Of a stretch of DNA of 7,207 nucleotides, positions 1 through 6,937 are shown one piece after another; within the stretch, counting starts at the first letter, position 1, and each line of letters begins with the position of its first letter. The notes under the pieces are model-generated. The model searched no databases, had not been told where the DNA came from, and saw nothing but the letters and a program-made list of their open reading frames with translations. Location of the stretch: positions 1 through 7,207 of the forward strand of contig JALUUZ010000508.1 of NCBI GenBank assembly GCA_027021095.1. Direction: 5' to 3'. The translations under genes and the position numbers were made by a program. The stretch is from Gammaproteobacteria bacterium. Its GTDB lineage: Bacteria > Pseudomonadota > Gammaproteobacteria > SZUA-21.

Positions 1-101
1 ACGCTGTTCCTGTGTCAAAACACCGGTTGACGGATGGCTATGAATCACACGGACTCTTTTGTAAAATGATTTCACAGTCATCATAACGTCGGGAGCAGAG
101 G
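1..101. promoter_or_regulatory. Leader region upstream of the parA-like gene
   Basis: No coding region is evident in these 101 bases. The end nearest the ATPase gene holds a good ribosome-binding site, GGGAG at 91-95, six bases before the ATG at 102. A TAAAAT at 62-67 could serve as a -10 element, but no -35 sits at a proper distance; the TTGACG at 27-32 is 29 bases away. On the minus strand, bases 18-13 read TTGACA and are followed by AGGA near the window edge, so a divergent gene may begin just to the left. The promoter itself is not resolved. Confidence 0.4.
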
Positions 102-746
102 ATGAGGCGTATCTTGGTCATGAATGCGAAGGGGGGCAGCGGCAAAAGCACCTTGTGTGTCAATATCGCCAGCTACTTTGCTGCCGTAGAGCATGCCGAC
201 GTTTACCTTGAAGACTACGATCAACAAGGCTCATCGTCGGACTGGCTGACCATCCGTCCTGACCATTACCCGGCGATCACTGGCATCATGTCATGGAAAA
301 ACGGCAAGCGCGCACCGAAAAAAGCAGACTATGCCATCATGGACGCGCCGGCCGGCGTCAACAACAAGGATCTTGGCAAGATCATCCGCCGTGCCCAGAC
401 CATCCTGATACCAGTACTGCCGTCACCGATGGACATTCGAGCCGCGGCCCGCTTTATCCAGGACATACTGCTGATCGGCAAAATATCACGTGACCAGGTC
501 AAGGTCGGGGTCGTCGCCAACCGGGTACGTGAACACACACTGATTTACCAACAACTGGAAAAATTCCTGCAGCGCCTGGACTTCTCATTCGTCGCACGCC
601 TCAAAGACTCGCAAAACTACGTCCGCAGCGCAGAGCGCGGTATCGGCCTGTACGAAATGCCGCCCTCGACCGTCAATGAAGACCTCGAAAGCTGGGAACC
701 GCTGATAAAATGGCTGAAAAGCAAGCGAAGCCTGCCCAAAAACTAG
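102..746 (+). CDS. Orphan ParA/MinD-family P-loop ATPase
   Basis: A 214-residue ATPase of the ParA/MinD (SIMIBI) class. Residues 10-17, KGGSGKST, form the deviant Walker A motif with the signature lysine K10 and catalytic lysine K15. Residues 36-43 (LEDYDQQG) occupy the place of the usual DxDPQ switch I motif, with Gln instead of Pro. D81 in AIMDAPAG is the Walker B aspartate. The protein is short and lacks the N-terminal helix-turn-helix domain of plasmid P1/F ParA, so it resembles the small chromosomal orphan ParAs that position cargo (chemoreceptor arrays, carboxysomes, pili) on the nucleoid by ATP-dependent dimerization. No ParB-like partner or iteron array is visible here, so the cargo is unknown. 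The ATG at 102 is chosen because GGGAG lies six bases upstream and the P-loop follows at the usual distance; the ATG at 120 would leave too short an N-terminus. Family assignment is firm; the cellular role is not. Confidence 0.93.
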   Translation: MRRILVMNAKGGSGKSTLCVNIASYFAAVEHADVYLEDYDQQGSSSDWLTIRPDHYPAITGIMSWKNGKRAPKKADYAIMDAPAGVNNKDLGKIIRRAQTILIPVLPSPMDIRAAARFIQDILLIGKISRDQVKVGVVANRVREHTLIYQQLEKFLQRLDFSFVARLKDSQNYVRSAERGIGLYEMPPSTVNEDLESWEPLIKWLKSKRSLPKN

Positions 747-757
747 AAATACGGGCT

Positions 758-785
758 AATAAACAGCAAAAAATGTTGGTTTATT
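758..785. repeat. Imperfect inverted repeat in the parA-reductase spacer
   Basis: AATAAAC at 758-764 is the exact reverse complement of GTTTATT at 779-785. Allowing one bulged G at 778 and one G-U pair, the stem extends to about ten pairs (758-767 with 775-785), closing a loop of mostly A residues. No T run follows on either strand, so it is not a standard rho-independent terminator. It could be an mRNA 3'-end stabilizer for the parA transcript or an operator for the downstream reductase. The rest of the 99-base spacer (747-845) is AT-rich, and I could not identify a convincing -35/-10 pair in it. Confidence 0.4.
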
Positions 786-845
786 CACAGGCTGAAATAG
801 GTCAAAATACCCGACCACTGTAATAGAGTATATCGTAATATTAAA

Positions 846-1859
846 ATGTATAAAATCACCCTGTCCCCATCCGGCAAGGAATTCAACTGCCTGCCAGGCG
901 AAACCCTGCTTGAATCCGCACAACGCGCCGGGATCAGCCTCGAATACGGCTGCCGCAACGCCGCCTGCGGGGCATGCAAAGGCAGGCTGCTGTCCGGACG
1001 TATCCATTATAAGGACCCGGAAGCGGTCAACCACAAAAAGCTGGGGGACCAGGAGATCTTCTATTGTGCCGCGATTCCTGAATCGGACCTGTGCATCGAC
1101 TCGACCGAAACCGGCATCCTGGCACAGGAAGCGTTGAAAACACCCTGCAAGGTCATGCAGAAACGGATCCTGGCACAGGATGTCGTCCAACTGCGGCTAA
1201 AGCTCCCTGACGCGGTCAGAGTCCCGTTTCATGCCGGCCAGTACCTCGATATTCACCTGGCCGACGACCAGGTGCGCAGCTTCTCGATCGCCAATGCACC
1301 ACACCAGGACGACGATATCGAACTGCACATCCGCCATGTCGAAGGCGGCAGTTACACCGACTACCTGTTCAACAAGCTGAATGAAAAAGACATCCTGCGT
1401 ATCGAGCTGCCACTGGGCACTTTTTTTCTACGCGAAGACGCAGACCGCCCGGTGATCCTGGTGGGAGGCGGTACCGGCTTTGCGCCGCTCAAGGCAATCG
1501 TTGAACACGCTTTCCATATCGGTTTCGACCAGCCGATACACCTGTTCTGGGGTGTCAGGGCAAAGCAGGATCTGTACATGCCGGATCTACCGCTGGACTG
1601 GGCCAGGCGCCACCCGCACTTTCACTATACACCGGTGTTGTCGAGTCCTGCCGCGACTGACCAATGGCAGGGAAGAACCGGTTTCGTACACCAGGCGGTA
1701 CTGGAAGACCATCCGGACCTGCGGGCGTTCGATGTCTACATGAGCGGCCCTCCGGTGATGATCAAGGCCGGCCGGTCCGCGTTTCACCAGGCCGGGCTGC
1801 CGCAGGACCGGATCTTTTCCGATGCGTTTGAATACAACGCACACCCGGAACCCGCCTGA
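846..1859 (+). CDS. [2Fe-2S]-FAD-NAD(P)H reductase, CDP-6-deoxy-glucoseen reductase-like
   Basis: A 337-residue electron-transfer flavoprotein with three domains in order. Residues 1-90 are a plant-type ferredoxin domain with cluster ligands C36, C41, C44 and C74 (C-x4-C-x2-C-x29-C). Residues about 100-198 form an FAD-binding barrel with RSFS at 144-147, the flavin-contact motif. Residues about 200-330 form the NAD(P)H domain with GGGTGFAP at 207-214, SGPP at 300-303 and a C-terminal DAFEY near 326-330. Such proteins pass electrons from NAD(P)H through FAD to the iron-sulfur cluster and then to a partner. The name CDP-6-deoxy-delta-3,4-glucoseen reductase (AscD type) is often attached to this architecture, but no dideoxysugar genes are visible here, so the substrate is open; a general ferredoxin/flavin reductase or an oxygenase reductase component are alternatives. 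The start at 846 gives a complete ferredoxin fold, yet no Shine-Dalgarno sequence is evident before it. It converges with hemY, 12 bases away. Confidence 0.9.
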   Translation: MYKITLSPSGKEFNCLPGETLLESAQRAGISLEYGCRNAACGACKGRLLSGRIHYKDPEAVNHKKLGDQEIFYCAAIPESDLCIDSTETGILAQEALKTPCKVMQKRILAQDVVQLRLKLPDAVRVPFHAGQYLDIHLADDQVRSFSIANAPHQDDDIELHIRHVEGGSYTDYLFNKLNEKDILRIELPLGTFFLREDADRPVILVGGGTGFAPLKAIVEHAFHIGFDQPIHLFWGVRAKQDLYMPDLPLDWARRHPHFHYTPVLSSPAATDQWQGRTGFVHQAVLEDHPDLRAFDVYMSGPPVMIKAGRSAFHQAGLPQDRIFSDAFEYNAHPEPA

Positions 1860-1879
1860 CGGGTACTGCGGTCAACCGC
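1850..1879. repeat. Two small stem-loops at the convergent reductase/hemY junction
   Basis: ACCCG (1850-1854) pairs with CGGGT (1860-1864) across a 5-base loop that includes the reductase stop codon. Next to it, GCGGT (1868-1872) pairs with ACCGC (1875-1879) around a 2-base centre that includes part of the hemY stop codon. Neither is followed by a T run on either strand, so these are not canonical intrinsic terminators. They may slow polymerase or protect both converging transcript ends, or they may be chance structure in GC-rich DNA. Confidence 0.35.
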
Positions 1880-3083
1880 GGCTGCGAACCGGCTCCCTGC
1901 TCTGCCTGGCCGCCAGCCCGATGCCTTTCTGGTAGCACACCATTGCCTCGTCACGCTGGCCGATTTTCTCCAGCAGGCTGCCAAGCTCCTTGTACGCCTC
2001 GGTCGTCGCCCCGGCACCGATGCTGGATTCCAGGTAGATCCGTGCCTTACCCCACAGCTTGTTACGGACGCACAGTTTCCCCAGCGTCAACAGCAGCAAC
2101 GGATTCTTGCCATGCTCTTCGGCCAGTGCCTCGACCGTCGCCAGCTGTTTATTGACGTTGTCCACGTCGACCTGGCTGTAGAGATAGACGATCTTTTCGT
2201 TCCAGTTGTTTTTCAGGTAACCACGCAGCAACGCCTCGGCCTCGGTAGACTTCCCGGCCTTGATCAGGTGCCCGGCGTACAGGCTGACGAGTACTGCGTC
2301 GTCTTTGAGCGCCTTCGGCATTTCCGACCAGACCTGCCGCAGCTTCGCGGTGTCACTGCTTTCGTTGTACTCCTTGAGCAACTCGGTATATACCTGCAGT
2401 TCCAGTTCAGCGGCCTGGTCTTCACTGACCACCTGGCGCTTACGCAGTACCGGCAGCAGCTTGCGCAGGCTTTCCCAGTCGTGCAGCTCCTTGTGCAGCG
2501 TCAACAACAACTTCAGAATGTGGTTGTTACGTGGATCGAGCGGGCGCAGATGGGTCAGCACGGCCAGGGCCTGTTCCAGCTGGTGCTGGTTGATATGCAG
2601 CTCCGCCTTGGTGATACCGATCGGCACATCGGCCTTGGCGCTGCATTCATGCGCCAGTTCGAGGTAGCGGTCGCGGCGATCGACCGCATCCTGGTGCTGT
2701 GCGGCACGTGCAGCGTACAAATAGTTGATCAACGGCATGTCTGAATACTTGACATGCCGGATCAATTCGCGCTCGGCCAGTTTCCAGTTACCTTCCGACA
2801 TCGCCAGGATGGCGCGCTGGTAACCGGCGGCAGCCAGCGCGGTGCGCCGCTGCTGATTCCACTTCTGGATGTTGCCCGAAAGGTTCCAGAACCCTTTCAA
2901 CAACATGATGGCCTTGTAACCCAGGTAAACCACTGTCAGGTTGATCAGCACGAACAAGGACAGTGCCATCGTATAACCGCTGGTACCGACACGGATATGG
3001 ATAATGCTGTGATCGGTGCGCACGATCAACACCAGGACCACGGTCAACACGATAAAAAATACGGTTTTCAGCAGAAATTTCAT
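1872..3083 (-). CDS. hemY: HemY, inner-membrane TPR protein of the heme-biosynthesis operon
   Basis: A 403-residue protein of the proteobacterial HemY family (E. coli HemY is about 400 residues). It has two N-terminal hydrophobic segments, residues about 4-21 and 39-61, which place it in the inner membrane. They are followed by an alpha-helical region with tetratricopeptide-like repeats; the best is at about 361-390 (TEAYKELG, then DEAMVCYQKGI). This HemY is unrelated to the protoporphyrinogen oxidase of Bacillus that carries the same symbol. Its role in tetrapyrrole synthesis is inferred in the family from its constant location after hemX; a scaffold role is suggested. The ATG at 3083 lies 6 bases after the hemX stop. 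The nearest Shine-Dalgarno match, AGGAAGGA (3104-3097), sits about 13 bases upstream inside the end of hemX, so translation is probably coupled. Last gene of the operon. Confidence 0.93.
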   Translation of the reverse strand: MKFLLKTVFFIVLTVVLVLIVRTDHSIIHIRVGTSGYTMALSLFVLINLTVVYLGYKAIMLLKGFWNLSGNIQKWNQQRRTALAAAGYQRAILAMSEGNWKLAERELIRHVKYSDMPLINYLYAARAAQHQDAVDRRDRYLELAHECSAKADVPIGITKAELHINQHQLEQALAVLTHLRPLDPRNNHILKLLLTLHKELHDWESLRKLLPVLRKRQVVSEDQAAELELQVYTELLKEYNESSDTAKLRQVWSEMPKALKDDAVLVSLYAGHLIKAGKSTEAEALLRGYLKNNWNEKIVYLYSQVDVDNVNKQLATVEALAEEHGKNPLLLLTLGKLCVRNKLWGKARIYLESSIGAGATTEAYKELGSLLEKIGQRDEAMVCYQKGIGLAARQSREPVRSRG

Positions 3084-3089
3084 GGTCGT

Positions 3090-4397
3090 TCAATCATCCT
3101 TCCTGGCATTGCCGGTGTTATCGTGTACAGCAGGAACGGGTGCAATGCCCGCCAGTGCTGACTCGCTGCCGTCGCCAGGATGCGCAAGCGTCTGTTTCGG
3201 CGAAGTGACACCAGGATGCAAAAAGCGCCTGATCTGCCGCAGCGAACCACTGATATCGGGCAGCACCACGCTCACCCTCTGCGCCGACAGGCTATTGACC
3301 GTCTTCAACGCATTTTTGACCTTACTGTCACTGGTATCGAAATACTCCGACAGCCAGGCACCGACCGCTTTGAGCGCACTGCGGTAACTCGCCTGCCTGC
3401 CCTGCAGCAGCGCGACACGGGCCTGCTGCAGCTTCAGGTCGAGCACTTGGCGGATCGCGGTCTCCTGCTCGGGCAGCAGCAGCTTCGGCACAGACTTGTC
3501 GTAGTGATGCACGACGACCAGCGTCTTCAACTCCTTCCATACCGATCCTGCTATCGCCTTAAAACGTGCACTGACAGAGCGCTTTGCACCGTCGCTGGCC
3601 GCTTCCGGGTTCGGCAGGTCCTCGGGAGGAGCTGTCCGTGTCTTGAGTCGTGTCGGAATCGATGCAAACAATGCCAGCGTCTTGGCATCTTTAACGACTG
3701 AATCGAGCCGCGCAACCAGGCCGTCTATGTCCGGCCGCTTGACCGACTTGAGCTGACCGATCTCAACGGCGATTTTCTTTCTGACCGCAAACAACTTCGG
3801 ATCGTTGATCTCCTTCAGGCGCTGGTCCGCTTCGATCAGTGCGACCAGCGCTGTCTGCAGGTCCTGCTTCAACCTGACACTGTGATTGGCAACCGCCAGC
3901 AGAAACTCCGCCTCGGCCAGTTTCCAGCCCTGCTTCTCACGCCCGGTGATCTTCTGCAGCTCGCGCACCGAGCGGCCCAGCTTGTCCAGCGCACCACGCA
4001 GCGTGGAGTTTGCTTTGCGGCTGGCTTCAGTGGAGACCTGCACAGCCTGCTGCATCTTGTCCAGTTCGCGCTGCACCAATTCCCTGCTGTTGCGGGTGGC
4101 CTTGTCCACCAGGACCTGCTGTGCGTACTTCAGCTCCAGCACCTGGGTCCACAAATAGACCGTCACGCCGATCAGCAGCAAGCCGACCAGCAACAGCGCC
4201 TTGCCCAGCGAAATCGACAGGCTCGCCTTGCCCGGTGCCGCCGCAGACTTTGCTGTCCTTGATGTCTCACCCGCAGTGCCACCTGCCTTTTGCCGGCCGG
4301 CACCGGTCTTCCCGGCCGCTTCCGGCGCAGCCGGTTCAGACTGCTTCTTCTGCGCCTGCCCGTCACCCGGTTTCTTACTGTCTGGCTTTTTACTCAT
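3090..4397 (-). CDS. hemX: HemX, membrane-anchored protein of the HemX family
   Basis: A 435-residue HemX protein, often annotated as uroporphyrinogen-III C-methyltransferase although no SAM-binding methyltransferase domain is present. Residues 1-60 are a Lys/Ala/Pro/Gly-rich, low-complexity and probably disordered cytoplasmic stretch. Residues about 66-84 form one transmembrane helix. Residues about 88-150 look like a coiled coil. The family block WKLAEAEFLLAVAN (158-171) is followed by a helical domain ending near residue 400 and a variable tail. Its precise function is not established; position in the hem operon suggests a membrane-associated role in tetrapyrrole synthesis. I chose the ATG at 4397 rather than the in-frame ATG at 4412: it overlaps the hemD stop as ATGA and has GGAG and AGGA just upstream (the upstream ATG lies within hemD and directly abuts that GGAG). 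Confidence 0.92.
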   Translation of the reverse strand: MSKKPDSKKPGDGQAQKKQSEPAAPEAAGKTGAGRQKAGGTAGETSRTAKSAAAPGKASLSISLGKALLLVGLLLIGVTVYLWTQVLELKYAQQVLVDKATRNSRELVQRELDKMQQAVQVSTEASRKANSTLRGALDKLGRSVRELQKITGREKQGWKLAEAEFLLAVANHSVRLKQDLQTALVALIEADQRLKEINDPKLFAVRKKIAVEIGQLKSVKRPDIDGLVARLDSVVKDAKTLALFASIPTRLKTRTAPPEDLPNPEAASDGAKRSVSARFKAIAGSVWKELKTLVVVHHYDKSVPKLLLPEQETAIRQVLDLKLQQARVALLQGRQASYRSALKAVGAWLSEYFDTSDSKVKNALKTVNSLSAQRVSVVLPDISGSLRQIRRFLHPGVTSPKQTLAHPGDGSESALAGIAPVPAVHDNTGNARKDD

Positions 4398-5170
4398 TGG
4401 TCCTGTCTCCATTTTTGGATCGCTGCGACGATCGCGCTGTCGGCCGCACTGTCAGCAACGGTAATCCCGCGCTTGAAACCCAACTGCGTTGCCTGCTGCC
4501 GCATTCGCGTACTGACCACCAGCAACGGTGTTTCCAGCACCAGCCTGCTGTCTTTCGTACCCGCGATCTCCAGCAGGTTGCGCAAGCTGTTGTTGCTCGT
4601 GCATACTACTATATTAACCTGTTCTGCCCATTTTTCGAAAATACTCCGGTCTGTTTCGTGCGGCAGGCGGCGCTGATAGACCTCGAAATACTCGATACCG
4701 GCACCGCGCAGCGCCAGTTCCTGCGCCAGTTTTTCACGCCCGCCCCGGCCACGAAAAATCGCGACCGTTTTCGCTCCAAGCCGCTGCAGCGCAGGATGCG
4801 CAAGCAGCCCTTCGGTATCGAACCGGCCTTGCGGCACTATGTCCACGTTTATCCCGTAATTTTGCAGGGTTTTCAATGTTGCCGGGCCGACTGCGGCGAC
4901 AGCCACCTGCGGCGGCCAGTGGCCAAGTACCTGCTGTACCTTGCGCACACCGTGGACCACTGCGTTGCTGCTGATAAAAACCGCCAGGTCACACTCAGGC
5001 AGCCGCTGCAGCTTAGCCTGCAACACCGGGGTTTCGCCGACTGGCTCGATCTCCAGTACCGGGAACAGAATTGGATGCATCGCATGCCGCCGCAGCAGCG
5101 CCGCCAGCCCCTGTGCCTGGGCTGCCGGCCGTGTCACCAGCACCCCTGTCGGCCTTTCAATGTCGTGCAT
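4394..5170 (-). CDS. hemD: Uroporphyrinogen-III synthase
   Basis: A 258-residue HemD, close to the usual 245-265. It converts hydroxymethylbilane to uroporphyrinogen III in the cytoplasm, inverting ring D. The family is poorly conserved, but the expected landmarks are present: VTRP at 12-15, FISSNAV at 65-71, AVGPATLKTL at 93-102, FDTEGLL at 117-123, RGRGGRE at 140-146, YQR at 165-167, TSNNSLRNL at 191-199 and VVSTRMRQQATQLGF near 218-232. These mark the two alternating Rossmann-like lobes. The ATG at 5170 overlaps the end of hemC by 14 bases; no good ribosome-binding site precedes it, so coupling to hemC translation is likely. The open frame extends upstream to an ATG at 5344, but that part is an Arg/Trp/Cys-rich reading of hemC and is rejected. 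Overlaps hemX by 4 bases (ATGA). Confidence 0.95.
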   Translation of the reverse strand: MHDIERPTGVLVTRPAAQAQGLAALLRRHAMHPILFPVLEIEPVGETPVLQAKLQRLPECDLAVFISSNAVVHGVRKVQQVLGHWPPQVAVAAVGPATLKTLQNYGINVDIVPQGRFDTEGLLAHPALQRLGAKTVAIFRGRGGREKLAQELALRGAGIEYFEVYQRRLPHETDRSIFEKWAEQVNIVVCTSNNSLRNLLEIAGTKDSRLVLETPLLVVSTRMRQQATQLGFKRGITVADSAADSAIVAAIQKWRQDQ

Positions 5171-6092
5171 AGAGTTTTTGCAGTATTTGGCCGGCACCCT
5201 GTGCCAGCATACGCTCAGCCAGGCGCCTGCCCAGCGCCTGTGCCTGCGCCGGTGGACCACTGATCTCATCACAGAGCACCCGGCTTGCGTCCGGCTCACC
5301 GACCAGGCCCCGTAACCACAGCTTTCCATGCCGCAACAGTGCAAACCCGGCTATCGGCGCCTGGCAGCCTCCCTGCAAACGCTCATTGAATGCGCGTTCC
5401 GCACCCACGCACAGACTGGTGGCATGGTCACGCAGCACCGAGACATAGCGTTTGACCTGCGTGTCACCGCTGCGTGTCTCGATACCGATCGCCCCCTGGC
5501 CGATGGCCGGCAGCAGCTCGGCGGGCTCGATAAAACCGGCAATCCGCCGGTGCAGCGCCAGGCGCTTGAGTCCCGCGCTGGCAAGAATGATCGCATCATA
5601 GTCCCCGGCATCCAGTTTGCGCAGGCGGGTACCGACATTGCCTCGCAAATCACGCAGTTCGATGTCGGGACGCTGCCTCCTGACCTGGCACTGCCGGCGC
5701 AGGCTCGAGGTCCCCACACGGGCCTGCCGCGGCAGTTGCGACAGGCTGGAAAATTTTTCTGACACGAACGCATCACGCGGGTCCTCGCGCTTGAGAATCA
5801 CCGGCAGGGACAAGCCCTCCGGCAGCTGTGCCGGCACATCCTTCATCGAATGCACTGCCAGGTCAGCACGGCCTTCGAGCAGTCCTGCCTCCAGTTCCTT
5901 GACGAACAACCCCTTGCCACCGATTTTGGCCAGTGGCGAATCGAGGATCCGGTCTCCCTGGGTGGTCATCGCCACCAGCTCGACCTTCAGGCCGGGCCAG
6001 GCGTCAACCAACCTTTGCTGAACATGCCGGGCCTGCCACAGGGCCAGCGGGCTGTTGCGTGTGGCGATACGCAGTGTTTGATTTTTGCTCAT
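5157..6092 (-). CDS. hemC: Hydroxymethylbilane synthase (porphobilinogen deaminase)
   Basis: A 311-residue HemC, full length for the family. It condenses four porphobilinogen molecules into hydroxymethylbilane in the cytoplasm. C243 in GGCQAPIAG is the attachment point for the dipyrromethane cofactor (C242 in E. coli). D85 in HSMKDVP matches the catalytic Asp84. The substrate-binding arginines are present: R12 (ATRNSPLALWQ), R132 and R133 (GTSSLRR), R150 (RDLRGNVGTR) and R156. The numbering is one ahead of E. coli throughout, so there are no indels over the core. The ATG at 6092 is preceded by AAGGAA (6102-6097) at good spacing. First gene of the hemCDXY operon. Unlike in Pseudomonas, where algR lies directly upstream, here a divergent thioredoxin-like gene separates the two. 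Confidence 0.98.
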   Translation of the reverse strand: MSKNQTLRIATRNSPLALWQARHVQQRLVDAWPGLKVELVAMTTQGDRILDSPLAKIGGKGLFVKELEAGLLEGRADLAVHSMKDVPAQLPEGLSLPVILKREDPRDAFVSEKFSSLSQLPRQARVGTSSLRRQCQVRRQRPDIELRDLRGNVGTRLRKLDAGDYDAIILASAGLKRLALHRRIAGFIEPAELLPAIGQGAIGIETRSGDTQVKRYVSVLRDHATSLCVGAERAFNERLQGGCQAPIAGFALLRHGKLWLRGLVGEPDASRVLCDEISGPPAQAQALGRRLAERMLAQGAGQILQKLYARH

Positions 6093-6179
6093 GAAATTCC
6101 TTTACGACTGGCTGCAACGGCAAACCGGAAGCCGGATTCTGACAAAACTTCCCAGCAGATTCAATCGGCTATTCTACTC

Positions 6180-6185
6180 ATTATA
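6180..6185 (-). promoter_or_regulatory. Candidate -10 element for hemC
   Basis: The minus strand reads TATAAT at 6185-6180, a perfect sigma-70 -10 hexamer, which would place the transcript start about 80 bases before the hemC ATG. No recognisable -35 hexamer lies 16-18 bases upstream and there is no extended TG, so an activator may be needed or the match may be chance in AT-rich DNA. Confidence 0.35.
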
Positions 6186-6226
6186 TTTATGGTTTTATTC
6201 ATCCAGCAGACAGGCAATAATAGGCC

Positions 6227-6256
6227 TTGGCTGATTTATGCAACTTTTGCTGTGAT
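6227..6256 (+). promoter_or_regulatory. Weak candidate promoter for the thioredoxin-like gene
   Basis: TTGGCT (6227-6232) and TGTGAT (6251-6256) each match four of six bases of the sigma-70 hexamers, with an 18-base spacer. This would give a leader of roughly 40 bases before the ATG at 6302. The match is weak and it is offered only as the best pair seen. Confidence 0.22.
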
Positions 6257-6301
6257 CGGGCGGTCAAATCATACAGATACTAACAACACGCGAAGATCGA
6301 T

Positions 6302-6871
6302 ATGTTGACGAGACATTTTTTTAAGCTGTTGCTGATTTCAGCTTTTTTTACATGGTTTGCAACGGCCGGCGCTCAGCCGTCAGTAAAAAATATTTCTGCA
6401 GACTACCGCACGATCGAGGTCCAGGCGACCGATGACCTCGCGAAAATCGCTGCACTGTCAACGCGTAAATCACTGCCGGTGCTGCTCGCCTTTACTTCTT
6501 CGACCTGCGGTTATTGCGAAATTCTGCAGAATTCGGTGTTGAAACCGATGCTGATCAGCGGTGACTACGACCATAAAGTCATTATCAGAAAAGTGGTCAT
6601 TGACGAAGTACTGGATGTCGTCGACTTTGACGGAAAAACCATCCCGATCAGCGAGTTTACAGGGCGCTACAAGGTCTTTGTGACACCGACAGTATTGTTT
6701 CTGGACCACCAGGGACGCGAATTGAGCAAACGCATGATCGGTATCAACACTGTCGACTACTATACCGCAGACATGGATAATGCGATCGATCGATCAGTAA
6801 AGAAGTTTCAACAGCGGCTGCAGAAACAGCCCGGGCAGTTAACCAGCACTTCCCGCCGCGAACAGCGGTGA
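6302..6871 (+). CDS. Exported thioredoxin-fold protein (CGYC active site)
   Basis: A 189-residue protein with a signal peptide: basic start (MLTRHFFK), hydrophobic core at about 8-20, and a likely signal peptidase I site after AGA at 22-24. The mature part has a thioredoxin fold: LPVLLAFTSSTCGYCEIL at 58-75 contains redox cysteines C69 and C72, and VTPTVLFLD at 127-135 carries the cis-proline P129. It probably acts in the periplasm on disulfides. The CGYC dipeptide is the same as in DsbC, but the DsbC dimerization domain is absent; size and layout fit the thioredoxin_2/SoxW-like periplasmic proteins better. The tail after about residue 170 is Gln/Arg-rich and probably unstructured. The Shine-Dalgarno is weak (GAAGA). 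Three 60-base lines inside the gene (6481-6660) average about 47% GC, well below the hem genes, which hints at separate acquisition. Followed by an intrinsic terminator. Partner and substrate unknown. Confidence 0.88.
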   Translation: MLTRHFFKLLLISAFFTWFATAGAQPSVKNISADYRTIEVQATDDLAKIAALSTRKSLPVLLAFTSSTCGYCEILQNSVLKPMLISGDYDHKVIIRKVVIDEVLDVVDFDGKTIPISEFTGRYKVFVTPTVLFLDHQGRELSKRMIGINTVDYYTADMDNAIDRSVKKFQQRLQKQPGQLTSTSRREQR

Positions 6872-6917
6872 GTAATGCAGGCTTAAATGCCAAGCGACTC
6901 AAGTAACGACACCTTAA

Positions 6918-6933
6918 CGAAAATTCATTTTCG
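6918..6933. repeat. 16-base palindrome upstream of the terminator
   Basis: CGAAAAT (6918-6924) and ATTTTCG (6927-6933) form a perfect inverted repeat with a 2-base centre, four bases before the terminator stem. As RNA it would make a weak A-U-rich stem with a TTCA loop. It may be part of the transcript end, or a protein-binding site; its location between two convergent gene ends favours the former. Confidence 0.45.
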
Positions 6934-6937
6934 CACC

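Larger units (their letters stand above)
6093..6301. promoter_or_regulatory. Divergent intergenic region between hemC and the thioredoxin-like gene
   Basis: These 209 bases contain no gene and must carry the promoters for both flanking genes. The central part (about 6165-6245) is AT-rich. A CCGG-AAG-CCGG element at 6125-6135 lies in the likely hemC 5' leader, about 35 bases before its ATG, and could form only a tiny hairpin. No riboswitch-like fold was recognised by eye. Confidence 0.6.

Noticed and set aside
2112..2744. Plus-strand open frame of 210 codons opposite hemY
   Set aside because: Antisense shadow of hemY; composition (Leu/Gln/Val repeats) mirrors the TPR codons, and no family resemblance or ribosome-binding site was seen.
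3090..4397. HemX as an active uroporphyrinogen-III methyltransferase
   Set aside because: No SAM-dependent tetrapyrrole methylase motifs are present; the protein is a single-pass membrane protein with coiled coil.
4398..4412. HemX start at the ATG at 4412
   Set aside because: It places the ribosome-binding site inside the coding region; the ATG at 4397 has GGAG upstream and the classic ATGA overlap with hemD.
4010..5263. Long plus-strand open frame of 417 codons opposite hemX and hemD
   Set aside because: It is antisense to well-recognised hem genes, its product is rich in Pro, Arg, Cys and His without any domain, and long antisense frames are common opposite GC-rich genes.
5171..5344. N-terminal extension of HemD to an ATG at 5344
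   Set aside because: The extra 58 residues are an out-of-frame reading of hemC and precede the normal HemD N-terminus (GVLVTRP).
6783..6794. Short CGAT tandem repeat (three units)
   Set aside because: It lies within the thioredoxin-like coding frame (Ala-Ile-Asp-Arg-Ser) and is too short to be treated as a repeat element.
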